DNA of 38,838 bases from Hassallia byssoidea VB512170 (lineage in GTDB: Bacteria > Cyanobacteriota > Cyanobacteriia > Cyanobacteriales > Nostocaceae): assembly GCF_000817785.2 (NCBI RefSeq), contig NZ_JTCM02000025.1, forward strand, positions 1-38,838, read 5' to 3'. Every line of letters begins with the position of its first letter. The stretch's first letter is position 1. This document shows positions 1 to 8,815 of this stretch, in pieces. A program made the position numbers and the translations under genes. The notes under the pieces are model-generated. The model did no database searches. It was not told where the DNA came from and saw nothing but the letters and a program-made list of their open reading frames with translations.

Positions 1-96
1 AAAAATGGACAGGCTTCATCCTTTGTGACTCGCTATCGTGTTGAGGATCTTTAAAACAAGCCTGTCCATTTTTGTCTACATGAGTGTGAAACCCCA
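1..96. repeat. 95-bp hairpin element, copy 1 (cut by window edge)
   Basis: The arms at 1-16 (AAAAATGGACAGGCTT) and 58-73 are perfect reverse complements and enclose a loop of about 41 nt. A conserved tail follows, ending in GTGAAACCCCAC. The left end is cut off by the window. Related copies lie at 5378-5492 and 25692-25803, and the last abuts a RAYT transposase gene. It is read as a non-autonomous mobile element related to that transposase. The copies are seen directly; mobility is inferred. Confidence 0.75.
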
Positions 97-163
97 CTAT
101 CCATCCCCAGCCTGTAAGAGAGTGGGGAATTCCGTGGAATCAGTTAAAGCGTGAATAGAAATC

Positions 164-213
164 CGTAGTAAGCACTTCAGTGCTTAAAATAAGCACGCGC
201 ATTGCTTACTACG
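164..213. repeat. Palindromic intergenic repeat (CGTAGTAAGCA...TGCTTACTACG)
   Basis: An 11-bp perfect inverted repeat encloses a 28-nt centre that carries further short AGCA/TGCT complementarity. It resembles palindromes commonly scattered between cyanobacterial genes. It lies downstream of the permease gene that ends at 505. There is no T-run, so it is not called a terminator. Confidence 0.55.
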
Positions 214-258
214 AGTCTAATTTAAGTTCTCTGTGTGACACTTGCGTAAATCTTGACG

Positions 259-447
259 AAACTTCGAGTTCAAAGGCTGAAACTTCGAGTTCAGAACATG
301 AAACTTCGAGTTGAAAGGCTGAAACTTCGAGTTGAAAGGCTGAAACTTCGAGTTGAAAGGCTGAAACTTCGAGTTGAAAGGCTGAAACTTCGAGTTCAGA
401 ACATGAAACTTCGAGTTCAGAACACGAAACTTCGAGTTCAGAACACG
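259..447. repeat. 21-bp tandem repeat array A (9 units)
   Basis: Nine consecutive 21-bp units begin AAACTTCGAGTT. The last nine bases take one of two forms, (C/G)AAAGGCTG or CAGAACA(T/C)G; four GAAAGGCTG units sit together in the middle. Both strands stay open because 21 is a multiple of three, which gives artificial heptapeptide repeats; it is not treated as coding. A related array at 3896-4063 lies on the other side of the efflux genes. The rest of 1-504 holds only this array, the palindrome and the hairpin element. Confidence 0.85.
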
Positions 448-504
448 AAATTTCAAATTTCCAAACTTACCCTTGTCTGCCAATCTTTCCATCTTGCCAT
501 TAAC

Positions 505-1722
505 CTAAGCACTACGTAGCGCGACAATCGGATCGAGTTTAGCAGCGCGACGTGCGGGGACGACACCAAAGAATAAACCGATACCACCAGAAACGCCAAC
601 GGCAACAGCGATCGCTACAGGAGAAATTGACGCTTCTAAAGGAGTCAGCGCTCCTACTAGCATAATGCCACCGATACCAATTCCAGTGCCAATTAACCCA
701 CCAGCGGCTGAGAGAATTACTGCCTCAATGATGAACTGTAGCAGAATATCTTGTTGAGTTGCGCCGATCGCTTTTCGCAATCCGATTTCTTGAGTGCGTT
801 CGGTGACGGAAACAAGCATAATATTCATGATGCCAATACCACCGACGACTAAGGAAATGCTGGAGATCGCTGCTAGCATAATTGTTAACGCACCAGTAAT
901 TTGACCGACGGTTTGCAGTGCATCCTTTTGAGCGCGGATGGTAAAATCATCTTCGTTAATTATTTTGTGTCGCAGTCGCAGCAAGTTAGTAATTTGAAAC
1001 TCTGCTGCATCTACACTGTCTGAATTCTTCGCTGAAGCGACGATATAAGTTACCTCCAATCCATAAGGAGAAGTCTTCCCCACCAAGCGATTTGCTGAGG
1101 TGGTGACGGGTGTTAATGCTGCTTCATCGTAATCTGCACCTACACTCGAACCTTTAGCTGCTAGCACTCCAATTACTTGAAAGCTGGCATTTTTGATTCG
1201 CATTTGCTGCCCGATGGGGTTAGCATTACCAAAGAGTTTTTCTGCCAAATCAGCACCCAAGACAACAACTTGGTTGCTGCGCTTCATGTCTATGTCGGTG
1301 AAAAACCGTCCTAAAGCCGTTTCAAAATCGCGCACCACCAAGAACGAAGGAGTCGTACCGATAATATTGACATCGGTGTTGCGGTTGCGGTAAGTTACCA
1401 CCTGCCTGCTGTTTAACTCCGCCGTCACAGCTGCTACAGTTGGGACTTGAGAAGCGATCGCTTCTGCATCTTCTAAAATTAGAGTTTTTGGCAATTCATT
1501 GGAAATGCGCTGAGTTTCTTGATTACCGGGAATTATAAATAACACGTTCGGTCCCAACGACTCGAGCTGTTTATTAACGTACTTTTGTCCACCTTGCCCG
1601 ATACCAATCATCGCGATTACCGAGGCGTTACCGATGACAATACCTAACATTGTCAAGACACTACGTAACTTATTTGACAGCAGAGTTGTCCCTGCCATTT
1701 TGACACTTTCGAGAATGTTCAT
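505..1722 (-). CDS. MacB/FtsX-type ABC transporter permease
   Basis: The membrane subunit of a MacB-like tripartite exporter, 405 aa from ATG at 1722 (MNILESVKMAGTTLLSNK). The layout is typical: an N-terminal membrane segment (LRSVLTMLGIVIGNASVIAM), a large periplasmic MacB core domain, and a C-terminal FtsX domain with three membrane segments containing IGIMNIMLVSVTERTQEIG and a KAIGA motif. The frame stays open for 73 codons further upstream, but those codons run through low-complexity repeats and give a Pro/Arg/Asn-rich tail, so ATG 1722 is preferred. It lies 225 bp downstream of the membrane-fusion protein gene on the same strand and probably works with it. No ABC ATPase gene is present next to the pair. 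Family confidence is high; the substrate is unknown. Confidence 0.9.
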   Translation of the reverse strand: MNILESVKMAGTTLLSNKLRSVLTMLGIVIGNASVIAMIGIGQGGQKYVNKQLESLGPNVLFIIPGNQETQRISNELPKTLILEDAEAIASQVPTVAAVTAELNSRQVVTYRNRNTDVNIIGTTPSFLVVRDFETALGRFFTDIDMKRSNQVVVLGADLAEKLFGNANPIGQQMRIKNASFQVIGVLAAKGSSVGADYDEAALTPVTTSANRLVGKTSPYGLEVTYIVASAKNSDSVDAAEFQITNLLRLRHKIINEDDFTIRAQKDALQTVGQITGALTIMLAAISSISLVVGGIGIMNIMLVSVTERTQEIGLRKAIGATQQDILLQFIIEAVILSAAGGLIGTGIGIGGIMLVGALTPLEASISPVAIAVAVGVSGGIGLFFGVVPARRAAKLDPIVALRSA

Positions 1723-1947
1723 AAGAATTGGGAATTGGGAATTGGGAATGGGGAATGGGGCATGGGGGAGGCAGTGCGGTCTTGGGGTCTCACGCCACTC
1801 CCTACAACGGGGGAACCCCCAAGAGCGGGGTGGCGACCCAAGTAGAGCACCTGCCGTCATGGGGCATAGCGCATAGAAATACGGAAACTTCTTTTTATTC
1901 CCATTGCGATAGGGCCCATTGCGATAGGGCCCATTGCCCATTGCCCA
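1723..1947. repeat. Composite STRR and palindrome block between the efflux genes
   Basis: A GGGAATTG/GGGAATGG heptamer tract (about 1728-1767) faces an inverted CCCATTG tract (about 1900-1950). Between them lies a palindromic block with GGAGGCAGTGCG near 1768, a GGGGGAACCCCC palindrome near 1810 and GCACCTGCCGTC near 1847. The outer motifs of that block recur at 28590-28680. The block separates a membrane-fusion protein gene from its permease gene, where an ATPase gene is often found in related operons. Confidence 0.7.
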
Positions 1948-3396
1948 TTACTCCTCTTTTTTGTATTCTTTAGGAGGGTTAATAAAGACGCGATCGCCTG
2001 CTTTAACTCCCTCTAAAATCTGAGTTTGGTCTTTGATTTGCGAACCGATTGTGACTTCGCGAAACTGGGGTTTATTTTTTGCATCGGGTATCAACACACC
2101 CGTTTGACCTTTTTCGGTAACAATCGCCACCGTTGGTAATACCAGAGCATTTGACAGGCGATCGCCTAAGAACGTCAAATCGACATTTAAGCCAGAACGC
2201 AATTTATCTGCGCCCGTATCCAATGCAACCCGTATTTGAAAGGATGTTACACCTTGTTCTACTACTGCTTCTGGAGAAATTAGGCGTACACGTCCTTTAA
2301 AAACTTGATCTGGATAAGCATCGGCGACAATTTCCACAGGTTGTCCCTGTTTAATTCTGCCGATATCAGCTTCGGGGACTTGCGCTAGCACTTCTAAACC
2401 GCGTGCGACAGCGACAATTGAACTAGAAGTTGCTGAGGCACTACTTGAGGCAGAAGTTGTTGGGGTGACAAACGCGCCGATGTTAGCATACTTCTGGGTG
2501 ACAATTCCTGCAAAAGGTGCGCGGATAATCGTCTCATCTAAATTAACTTGCTCCGCCTTCAATTGAGCTTGCGCTGATGCCACAGCTGCTTTACGCTGGG
2601 CGATAACTTCCGGACGGGTGCCATTTTCCAACAACCGCAACTGCGCTTTTGCTTCTTCTACTGCGGCTTTGCGTTGAGCGATTTCTTCGGAACGGCTACC
2701 AGCTTGTTGCAGTGATAATCGCTTTTGTGCTTCAAGCAAATTCGCTTTCGCGCTTTTATCTTCGCTGATAAATTGATCTAATTCTTGTTTTTGAACTGCT
2801 CCCTGCTGATATAAATATTGGTAACGCTTGACTTGTTCGCTACTGTAATTCGCCTTTGCTTGAGCTGCATCTACCAAAGCTTGAGCTTGAGCAACTTCTT
2901 GAGGACGATTTCCCGCTTGTGCTTGGGCTAATTGCGCTTGGGCTTGTGATAAACGCGCTTTCGATTGATCGATTTCTTGAGGACGACTTCCGGCTTGTGC
3001 TTCGGCTAACTGAGCCTGAGATTGAGCTAAAGAAGCGCGAAATTGCTGGATTCTTGCTTGAATGTCTGCACTATCCATCCGGGCAAGAATTTGTCCTGCT
3101 TGGACGCGATCGCCTTGCTCAACATACAATTGTTTTAAGGTTCCCGGATTTTTCGGGCTAATATTCACGCTTTGAACTGGTACAACCTTACCACTAGTGG
3201 TAATCCGCAAAGTAACGTTTTTCGCTGACACTGGCACAGTTAATTGCGTAATATCCTCTTTGCGTGTACCCTGATTTACAAAGGTGTATGTCGTCGTTGC
3301 GCCAGCAACCACCACACCAGCAGCCATCAGCCCAATCAGCCAGCGGAATGGATTCTTTACTTTACCAAATATGGGGACTTCTATTTGCGTAGTCAT
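1948..3396 (-). CDS. HlyD/RND-type periplasmic adaptor (membrane fusion protein)
   Basis: 482 aa, periplasmic adaptor of a tripartite efflux pump. An N-terminal membrane anchor (about residues 17-40) is followed by a lipoyl/barrel half-motif (ISPKNPGTLKQLYVEQGDRV), a long alpha-hairpin (about 110-290), the second lipoyl half (IIRAPFAGIVTQKYANIGAF) and beta-barrel and membrane-proximal domains. The coiled coil is unusually repetitive, with recurring AQAQLAxAQAG(S/N)RPQE blocks, which suggests internal duplication. A short AGG lies 6 nt before the ATG. It is upstream of and co-directional with the MacB-type permease, so the two probably form one exporter. The substrate cannot be told from sequence. 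Confidence 0.92.
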   Translation of the reverse strand: MTTQIEVPIFGKVKNPFRWLIGLMAAGVVVAGATTTYTFVNQGTRKEDITQLTVPVSAKNVTLRITTSGKVVPVQSVNISPKNPGTLKQLYVEQGDRVQAGQILARMDSADIQARIQQFRASLAQSQAQLAEAQAGSRPQEIDQSKARLSQAQAQLAQAQAGNRPQEVAQAQALVDAAQAKANYSSEQVKRYQYLYQQGAVQKQELDQFISEDKSAKANLLEAQKRLSLQQAGSRSEEIAQRKAAVEEAKAQLRLLENGTRPEVIAQRKAAVASAQAQLKAEQVNLDETIIRAPFAGIVTQKYANIGAFVTPTTSASSSASATSSSIVAVARGLEVLAQVPEADIGRIKQGQPVEIVADAYPDQVFKGRVRLISPEAVVEQGVTSFQIRVALDTGADKLRSGLNVDLTFLGDRLSNALVLPTVAIVTEKGQTGVLIPDAKNKPQFREVTIGSQIKDQTQILEGVKAGDRVFINPPKEYKKEE

Positions 3397-3660
3397 ATAT
3401 AGCCTGTAAAAAATGATGCGGGTTGGCGGTTGATAAGCGCTTCAACAACTTGAGGAAGTTACCAATCAAAAGTTGTATAAGGGTAATTTTCAGCTCTTTG
3501 TCTTAGGCAAGATTAATTGTCTGTGGTGCGGCAAATCGAGAATTCCGTGATTACGTTCGTAAAAGATAATTTACATTAACTTAAGTTTTTTATCATATTA
3601 ACCTTATATACTTACAAATCACTTCACCTGAACGGGTGACTTTAATCATGAGTAATCAGT
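3397..3660. other. Upstream region of the efflux adaptor gene
   Basis: An AT-rich stretch before the adaptor start. The only structure noticed is a short palindrome TCACC-TGAAC-GGGTGA near 3624-3641. No gene is seen. Confidence 0.4.
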
Positions 3661-3781
3661 CTGGAGACTGGGGAATGGGGAATGGGTAATGGGTAATGGG
3701 TAATGGGGAATGGGGAATGGGTAATGGGGAATGGGTAATGGGGAATGGGGAATGGGGAATGGGGAATGGGGAATGGGTAAG
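3661..3781. repeat. STRR array, heptamers GGGGAAT / GGGTAAT
   Basis: About 17 tandem heptamers of two alternating types (GGGGAAT and GGGTAAT). It is typical of cyanobacterial short tandemly repeated repeats. It is complementary in sense to the CCCAATG array at 4111-4272. Confidence 0.85.
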
Positions 3782-3791
3782 AATTCGTTCT

Positions 3792-3840
3792 CTCGTTCCT
3801 AGCCTCTGGCAAGGAATGCATTCAGTGGGCTGCTGCCTCG
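3792..3840. repeat. REP-type palindrome
   Basis: CTCGTTCCTAGCC-TCT-GGCAAGGAATGC followed by TTCAGTGGGCTGCTGCCTCG. The first stem has one A/A mismatch. It matches the two-stem plan of the REPs that flank the RAYT gene near 25.1 and 25.85 kb. Confidence 0.65.
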
Positions 3841-3895
3841 ACTGTTAGTAATAAAGGCACAAGCTTTAAAAACTGCATTTTTTGGCTCTGCCAGG

Positions 3896-4063
3896 AAACT
3901 TCGAGTTCTGAACACGAAACTTGAGCTTCTGAACACGAAACTTGAGCTTCTGAACACGAAACTTGAGCTTCTGAACATGAAACTTCGAGTTCTGAACATG
4001 AAACTTCGAGTTCTGAACATGAAACTTCGAGTTCTGAACATGAAACTTGAGCTTCTGAACATG
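3896..4063. repeat. 21-bp tandem repeat array B (8 units)
   Basis: Eight 21-bp units occur in two forms, AAACTTCGAGTTCTGAACA(T/C)G and AAACTTGAGCTTCTGAACA(T/C)G. The core AAACTTCGAGTTC and the ending GAACATG are shared with array A at 259-447, in the same orientation. Open frames across it are an artefact of the period. Confidence 0.85.
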
Positions 4064-4110
4064 AAACTTTAAGCATTTAACTGGGAATGTCTCGTTCTAC
4101 ACTTAAACAC

Positions 4111-4272
4111 CAATGCCCGATGCCCAATGCCCCATGCCCAATGCCCAATGCGAGCGTGCCCGATGCCCGATGCCCAATGCGAGCGTGCCCAATGCCCAAT
4201 GCGAGCGTGCCCAATGCCCAATGCGAGCGTGCCCAATGCCCAATGCGAGCGTGCCCAATGCCCAATGCCCAA
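4111..4272. repeat. STRR array CCCAATG with GCGAGCGTG spacers
   Basis: Pairs of CCCAATG heptamers are separated by CGAGCGTG, giving a higher-order unit of about 22 bp repeated about five times. It ends about 85 bp before the TPR gene start and so lies in its upstream region. Confidence 0.8.
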
Positions 4273-4356
4273 CTCCAAAATTTAGCTGTCGCTCAGAGCT
4301 TAGATCGTTTAAGCTAGCTGAAAGAATCTTTAGATTTATGGTTAAGAGGCGTTAGT

Positions 4357-5235
4357 GTGCCCAAATTAGTTCGATTAATTTCGCTTTTAGTTGCCTGTGG
4401 TTTCTGGAGTTTGCCTTATAAAGCTCATGCACAGGCATTGATTCCTCATACACTGCAACTTGATACAGCTAAATTGGAGCAGCAGGGGTTGAGTCTGGCA
4501 CAAGAAGCGGCTCAACTAGCGCAGTTTCAACAGACGGAAATGGCTTTACCCAGAGCAAGGCTGGCAACTCAACTTGCTCCTAAGAATGATAAAGTATGGT
4601 TTCTCTTAGGTGGCTTGTATTTGCAAAACAAGCAGTTGGATACGGCGATCGCTGCTTTAAATAAGGCACAATCTCTCAACCCGAAGAATGCTGACGTTCA
4701 GTTTGCTTTGGGTTCAGCTAATTTTCAGCAGCAAAAGTACCAAGCTGCGGCTGAGTATTATCAAGCGGGTTTGAAGTTAAAACCCAATGACTCAGAGGGA
4801 TTGTTTGATTTAGGGAATGCCTACTATAAGCTGAGTAGATTTCCAGAAGCGATCGCCCAATACAATAAAGCAGTAGCCGCTGACAAAAAATTCTGGCCCG
4901 CGATTAACAACGTCGGGTTAATTAACTACGAACAGGGCAATATCCCCGGCGCAATTAAGCAATGGCAAACGGCTGTTGCCCTAGAAAAACAAGCCGCAGA
5001 ACCTTTATTAGCATTGGCAGTGGCACTGTATACTAAAGGCGATCGCGCTTCCGGTTTGGCAATGGGAGAAGCTGCAATGCGAATCGACGAGCGCTATGGT
5101 GATTTGACTTTCCTGAAGGAGAATCTCTGGGGCGATCGCTTGCTCGCTGATACGAAGAAATTCCTCGAATTACCTCGCATTCAAGCCGCCCGCCAGCCAA
5201 AGCAAACCCCGTCAGTCAATAGACAGCCGCAATAA
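4357..5235 (+). CDS. TPR-repeat protein with signal peptide
   Basis: 292 aa from a GTG start, with GAGG 7 nt upstream. An N-terminal hydrophobic signal (LISLLVACGFWSL) ends near AHA-QA, so export is likely. The rest is tandem tetratricopeptide repeats, for example VWFLLGGLYLQNKQLDTAIA (about 76-95), VQFALGSANFQQQKYQAAAE and LFDLGNAYYKLSRFPEAIAQ, with four to five repeats up to about residue 235. TPR proteins are scaffolds, so the partner cannot be named. The last codons are followed at once by an STRR array. Confidence 0.85.
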   Translation: MPKLVRLISLLVACGFWSLPYKAHAQALIPHTLQLDTAKLEQQGLSLAQEAAQLAQFQQTEMALPRARLATQLAPKNDKVWFLLGGLYLQNKQLDTAIAALNKAQSLNPKNADVQFALGSANFQQQKYQAAAEYYQAGLKLKPNDSEGLFDLGNAYYKLSRFPEAIAQYNKAVAADKKFWPAINNVGLINYEQGNIPGAIKQWQTAVALEKQAAEPLLALAVALYTKGDRASGLAMGEAAMRIDERYGDLTFLKENLWGDRLLADTKKFLELPRIQAARQPKQTPSVNRQPQ

Positions 5236-5236
5236 G

Positions 5237-5385
5237 AGGGAGAGGGGGGGACAAGGAGAGGGGGGACAAGGAGGACAAGGAGGACAAGGGAGACAGAGGG
5301 ACAAAAAAAATAATTCTTTCCCCCATCTCCCCATCTCCCCATCTCCCCATCTCCCCATCTCCCCATCTCCCCCACTCCCCTTGGG
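5237..5385. repeat. STRR block: GACAAGGAG array then CCCCATCT array
   Basis: A GGACAAGGA-type array (about 5245-5305) is followed by about nine CCCCATCT-type units (5320-5372). The first family recurs inside the gyrA-like gene (about 7745-7795) and at 35.5 and 38.7 kb. Confidence 0.8.
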
Positions 5386-5492
5386 CTAAACCTGGACAAA
5401 TATGGACAGGCTTCATCAAAAAATAGTCGTGAAGGATCGATGATCTACAAAACAAGCCTGTCCATATTTGTCTATTATTTGTGAAACCCCAC
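5378..5492. repeat. 95-bp hairpin element, copy 2
   Basis: The arms at 5395-5413 (GACAAATATGGACAGGCTT) and 5454-5472 are perfect 19-nt reverse complements. The left flank CCCCTTGGGCTAAACCTG matches the sequence next to the RAYT gene in copy 3. The right flank TTTGTGAAACCCCACT matches copy 1. Relative to copy 3, two positions in the stem differ and both are compensated on the other arm. Together with the STRR block it fills the gap between the TPR and response-regulator genes. Confidence 0.8.
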
Positions 5493-5602
5493 TCCCAATC
5501 CCCCCTTGCTTAAAAGCACCATTTAACAGTACATATATACTAAAGTGTGAAAAGTAAACAGTCGCCCAACATATTGACGGGCGACGGTTACTAAATAAAT
5601 TG

Positions 5603-6007
5603 TCAATTGTCCTGTTTGGGTAGCAGTGCGATGATTTGATCGACAAATTGTTGATGGTCAACAACTGGTTTAGAGATGTAACCATCAGCACCGCTTTGCT
5701 TGAGAAAGTTCTCGCGATCGCCTTCCATCGCGTGTGCCGTTACCAAAATAACAGGTAAATTTGCTGTTTGTGGATCTGATTTCAACATTTGTGTAATCTT
5801 GATACCATCAACAGACTTACCTTGGTAAACACTTCTTGAGAGAGAAACATCCATCAAAATAATGTCTGCTTCACCGGAAGAGGCAATTTTCATTACCTCT
5901 TCCACATTTTCAGTATGTTTTACCTCCAAGCCACCGCGCTTGGTCAAAATTTTGGAAAAAACACGAGCATTAATCAGATCGTCTTCGACAATCAAAACAG
6001 TTTTCAT
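5603..6007 (-). CDS. Single-domain CheY-like response regulator
   Basis: 134 aa, a receiver domain only. The acidic pair is D9/D10 (IVEDD), the phospho-acceptor D53 (IILMD), the conserved Thr90 (ILVTA) and Lys113 (ISKP). With no output domain, it probably acts by protein contact in a phosphorelay. It is divergent from the gyrA-like gene, and no kinase is adjacent. No clear Shine-Dalgarno precedes the ATG. Confidence 0.92.
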   Translation of the reverse strand: MKTVLIVEDDLINARVFSKILTKRGGLEVKHTENVEEVMKIASSGEADIILMDVSLSRSVYQGKSVDGIKITQMLKSDPQTANLPVILVTAHAMEGDRENFLKQSGADGYISKPVVDHQQFVDQIIALLPKQDN

Positions 6008-6237
6008 GAGAATTTAACTTATAGAGGTGAGGGAACTTACCACGTCGATCAAAACAGTTGTCTGTCTACTTTAAAAAAATCAATGTGTATCTCCGTCGTA
6101 TGACCGATAATACTACTGATTTTTGCCTTATGAGTGTCAAGATTTTGTGTTTGATTTCATTTCATCCGTTATGCTGTGGTTGCTGCTGTGTTCATTTATA
6201 GAGATTTTTGTGTAGTGAAAATTCAGGGAAAAAACTC

Positions 6238-8757
6238 ATGGCAAAACAGTTAAATCTTCTCCCAACGGGACAGGTAATCACCACAGCCCTGCACACGGAG
6301 ATGCAACGGTCTTACCTAGAATATGCCATGAGTGTGATTGTCGGGCGGGCGTTACCAGACGTGCGTGATGGCTTAAAACCAGTGCATCGGCGTATTTTGT
6401 ATGCGATGCACGAACTCGGTTTAACCCCTGACAGACCCTATCGTAAGTGCGCTCGTGTAGTCGGAGACGTACTCGGTAAATATCATCCCCACGGCGACCA
6501 ATCGGTTTATGACGCTTTGGTTCGGTTGGTGCAGGATTTTTCTAGTCGGTATCCCTTATTGGCAGGACATGGCAACTTTGGCAGTGTGGATAACGACCCA
6601 CCCGCAGCGATGCGCTACACAGAAACGCGCCTTGCAGCCATTAGCCATGAGGGAATGCTGACAGAAATTGGTGAAGAAACGGTGGAATTTATCGGTAACT
6701 TCGATAATTCCCAACAAGAACCGACAGTGTTACCGGCGCAGTTGCCGTTCTTGTTGCTAAATGGCTGTGCGGGTATTGCGGTCGGGATGGCAACAAATAT
6801 TCCACCGCACAACTTAGGGGAAGTAGTTGATGGGTTAATTGCCTTAATCGACAATCCCGATTTAAGTGATGAAAAATTATTTCAGCTAATTCCGGGTCCA
6901 GATTTTCCCACCGGCGGGGAAATCATTGGTGATGCTGGCATTCGCGAGGCATACAGCACAGGTAAGGGTGGTATTGTGCTGCGAGGAGTTGCCCAAATAG
7001 AGGAAATTGCACCTGTTAGGGGTAGCAAACGGCGAACAGCAATTATCATTACGGAATTGCCTTATCAAGTGAATAAGGCAGCTTGGATTGAGAAAGTAGC
7101 GGAATTAGTCAATCAAGGTCGCTTGCAAGGAATTTCCGATCTGCGGGATGAAAGCGATCGCGAAGGTATGCGCGTAGTCATTGAACTCAAACGCGATACT
7201 AATCCCCAAGATGTTCTTGGGCATTTATATCACCAAACCGCTCTGCAAACTAATTTTGGGGCAATTCTTTTAGCGATCGTTGATGGACAACCGCGCCAGC
7301 TTAGTTTGCGTCATTTGTTGCAGGAATTTTTAAGTTTCCGCGAACACACTCTTAATCGGCGTTACAGCCACGAGTTAGAAAAAGCACAAAATCGCTTACA
7401 TTTGCTCGACGGCTTGCTCAAAGCATTATCTAACTTAGATGATGTAATTGAAATTTTGCGGCAAGCGGCTGATGGTGCTAGCGCAAAAATCGATCTGTGT
7501 AGCCTGCTTGATTTGACTGAAGTCCAAGCAGATGCCATTTTAGCAATGCCGTTGCGACGTCTCACCAGTTTAGAACAGCAAAATTTACAGCGGGAGTTTG
7601 AGCAATTAGCTGAGGAAATTGAATTATTACAACGGTTGCTTAACGACAGAAAAGAGTTACTTAAAGCGCTGAAAAAAGACTTGCGTACTCTCAAGCGCAA
7701 GTACAGCGATGCTCGTCGTACCAAGCTTTTGGCTCTTGATACCCAGACAAAGGGACAAGAAGACAAGGAGACAAGGAGACAAGGAGACAAAGAAGAAAAT
7801 TTAAAATCCAAAATCGAAAATCCAAAATCCGAAGAACCTGTAGAAGAAGTTGTTTTAGAGTTTAGCCACCGGGGGTATGTGCGCCGCACTCAGCCATCAG
7901 CTAAAAAGCCGAAAGCTGACAACGGTTTGTCGGATAATGACTTTATTATCCAAACAGCAGTAACTGATACAGACAAAGAGTTAATGGTGTTAACTAGTGG
8001 TGGTAAAGTCTACCCTGTGAACGTGGGAGACATTCCCCCAACTACTGGACGTTCTCCACGGGGAAAACCGCTGATAACCATGCTCAGTAGTACCGCTCAA
8101 GGCTCTCAAGAAGCTGTTATCAACCGCTTTGTACTGCCAGAAAACGCCGAAACCTCGCAAATGATTCTTTTGACAAAGCAGGCACGAATTAAGCGCCTTT
8201 CCCTAGGGGAATTTACTAACCTGACTCGTCGCGGAATTACAATTTTAAAACTGAAAGACGATGATGAATTGTTATTTAGCCAATTCACTACTCCTGGAGA
8301 ACATCTAATTGTTGCCAGTTCCGGTGGGCGATTGTTGCGGTTTCCGGTAAATGATGAACAATTAGCGATTATGGGTCGTACTGCTGTCGGGTTGCAAGCA
8401 TTACGGCTGTTGAAACATCAGCAAATGGTCGGCTGTGTAACATTTGCCAAGGATAGTAATTTGTTGTTGGTTACTGAAGAAGGATATGCCAAACGAATAC
8501 CGGTGAAGGAGTTTAAACTAGCTAATCGGGGTGATTTGGGTACGCAAGCGCTGAAGTTTAAAAGTAAAACTGACAACCTAGCTGGTATGGTAATGGCGAT
8601 CGCTTCTTCTGAAGTAGCGCTAGTAACAAATCGAGAGCGGGTAGTGCGTCTAAGTGTAGAAACAGTGCCTTTGTTAGGCAGAGATGCTACCGGTGAAAGC
8701 GTTCTTCAGCTTAACCGCGATGAAAAAATCATCACCGTTGCCCAAGTCTATTCGTGA
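6238..8757 (+). CDS. gyrA: Type IIA topoisomerase subunit A (GyrA/ParC family)
   Basis: 839 aa from ATG 6238 ([11 protein letters not shown]), with AGGGA about 9 nt upstream; a TTG at 6208 is less likely. It is the breakage-reunion subunit that cuts DNA with a catalytic tyrosine, here Tyr127 in [10 protein letters not shown]. Other marks are [17 protein letters not shown] and [15 protein letters not shown]. The C-terminal beta-pinwheel (from about residue 540) has no clear QRRGG GyrA-box; its first blade has only GRSPRGKPL. It could therefore be the second, ParC-like paralogue found in many cyanobacteria. Residues about 503-533, between the coiled coil and the pinwheel, are encoded by STRR sequence inserted in frame. 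A hairpin at 8790 follows the stop. Family certain, paralogue uncertain. Confidence 0.93.
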   Translation: MAKQLNLLPTGQVITTALHTEMQRSYLEYAMSVIVGRALPDVRDGLKPVHRRILYAMHELGLTPDRPYRKCARVVGDVLGKYHPHGDQSVYDALVRLVQDFSSRYPLLAGHGNFGSVDNDPPAAMRYTETRLAAISHEGMLTEIGEETVEFIGNFDNSQQEPTVLPAQLPFLLLNGCAGIAVGMATNIPPHNLGEVVDGLIALIDNPDLSDEKLFQLIPGPDFPTGGEIIGDAGIREAYSTGKGGIVLRGVAQIEEIAPVRGSKRRTAIIITELPYQVNKAAWIEKVAELVNQGRLQGISDLRDESDREGMRVVIELKRDTNPQDVLGHLYHQTALQTNFGAILLAIVDGQPRQLSLRHLLQEFLSFREHTLNRRYSHELEKAQNRLHLLDGLLKALSNLDDVIEILRQAADGASAKIDLCSLLDLTEVQADAILAMPLRRLTSLEQQNLQREFEQLAEEIELLQRLLNDRKELLKALKKDLRTLKRKYSDARRTKLLALDTQTKGQEDKETRRQGDKEENLKSKIENPKSEEPVEEVVLEFSHRGYVRRTQPSAKKPKADNGLSDNDFIIQTAVTDTDKELMVLTSGGKVYPVNVGDIPPTTGRSPRGKPLITMLSSTAQGSQEAVINRFVLPENAETSQMILLTKQARIKRLSLGEFTNLTRRGITILKLKDDDELLFSQFTTPGEHLIVASSGGRLLRFPVNDEQLAIMGRTAVGLQALRLLKHQQMVGCVTFAKDSNLLLVTEEGYAKRIPVKEFKLANRGDLGTQALKFKSKTDNLAGMVMAIASSEVALVTNRERVVRLSVETVPLLGRDATGESVLQLNRDEKIITVAQVYS
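7741..7838 (+). repeat. STRR insertion inside the gyrA-like gene
   Basis: GACAAGGAGACAAGGAGACA repeats are followed by an AAAATCCAAAATC-type tract, entirely within the reading frame. They encode a charged linker ([20 protein letters not shown]). The same GACAAGGAG family is intergenic at 5.2, 35.5 and 38.7 kb. Confidence 0.8.
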
Positions 8758-8789
8758 ACTACTAAATCCACAAAACTTACCTCACTAGT

Positions 8790-8815
8790 AGAGACGTTCT
8801 GGATCGAACGTCTCT
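8790..8815 (+). terminator. Hairpin after gyrA-like gene (dispersed AGAGACGTTC palindrome)
   Basis: A perfect 10-bp stem AGAGACGTTC / GAACGTCTCT with a 6-nt loop, 32 nt after the stop. The run after it (TCTGTTGTT) is only weakly T-rich. The same palindrome occurs after ftsH, so it may be a dispersed repeat that serves as a terminator. Confidence 0.5.

Noticed and set aside
259-447. CRISPR array
   Set aside because: Units are contiguous 21-bp tandem repeats without unique spacers, and no cas gene is present.
217-519. Long open frames on both strands over the 21-bp array
   Set aside because: They follow from a repeat period divisible by three without stops; the peptides are pure heptad repeats with no start context.
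1723-1941. 73-residue N-terminal extension of the permease
   Set aside because: It is the translation of STRR and palindrome sequence, while MNILESVKMAG at 1722 is the expected family start.
4069-4355. Open frames in the CCCAATG array
   Set aside because: Low-complexity translation of an STRR; different frames give equivalent repetitive peptides.
7362-7889. 175-codon minus-strand frame within the gyrA-like gene
   Set aside because: Antisense shadow of a well-conserved gene, Ser/Arg/Cys-rich with no family features.
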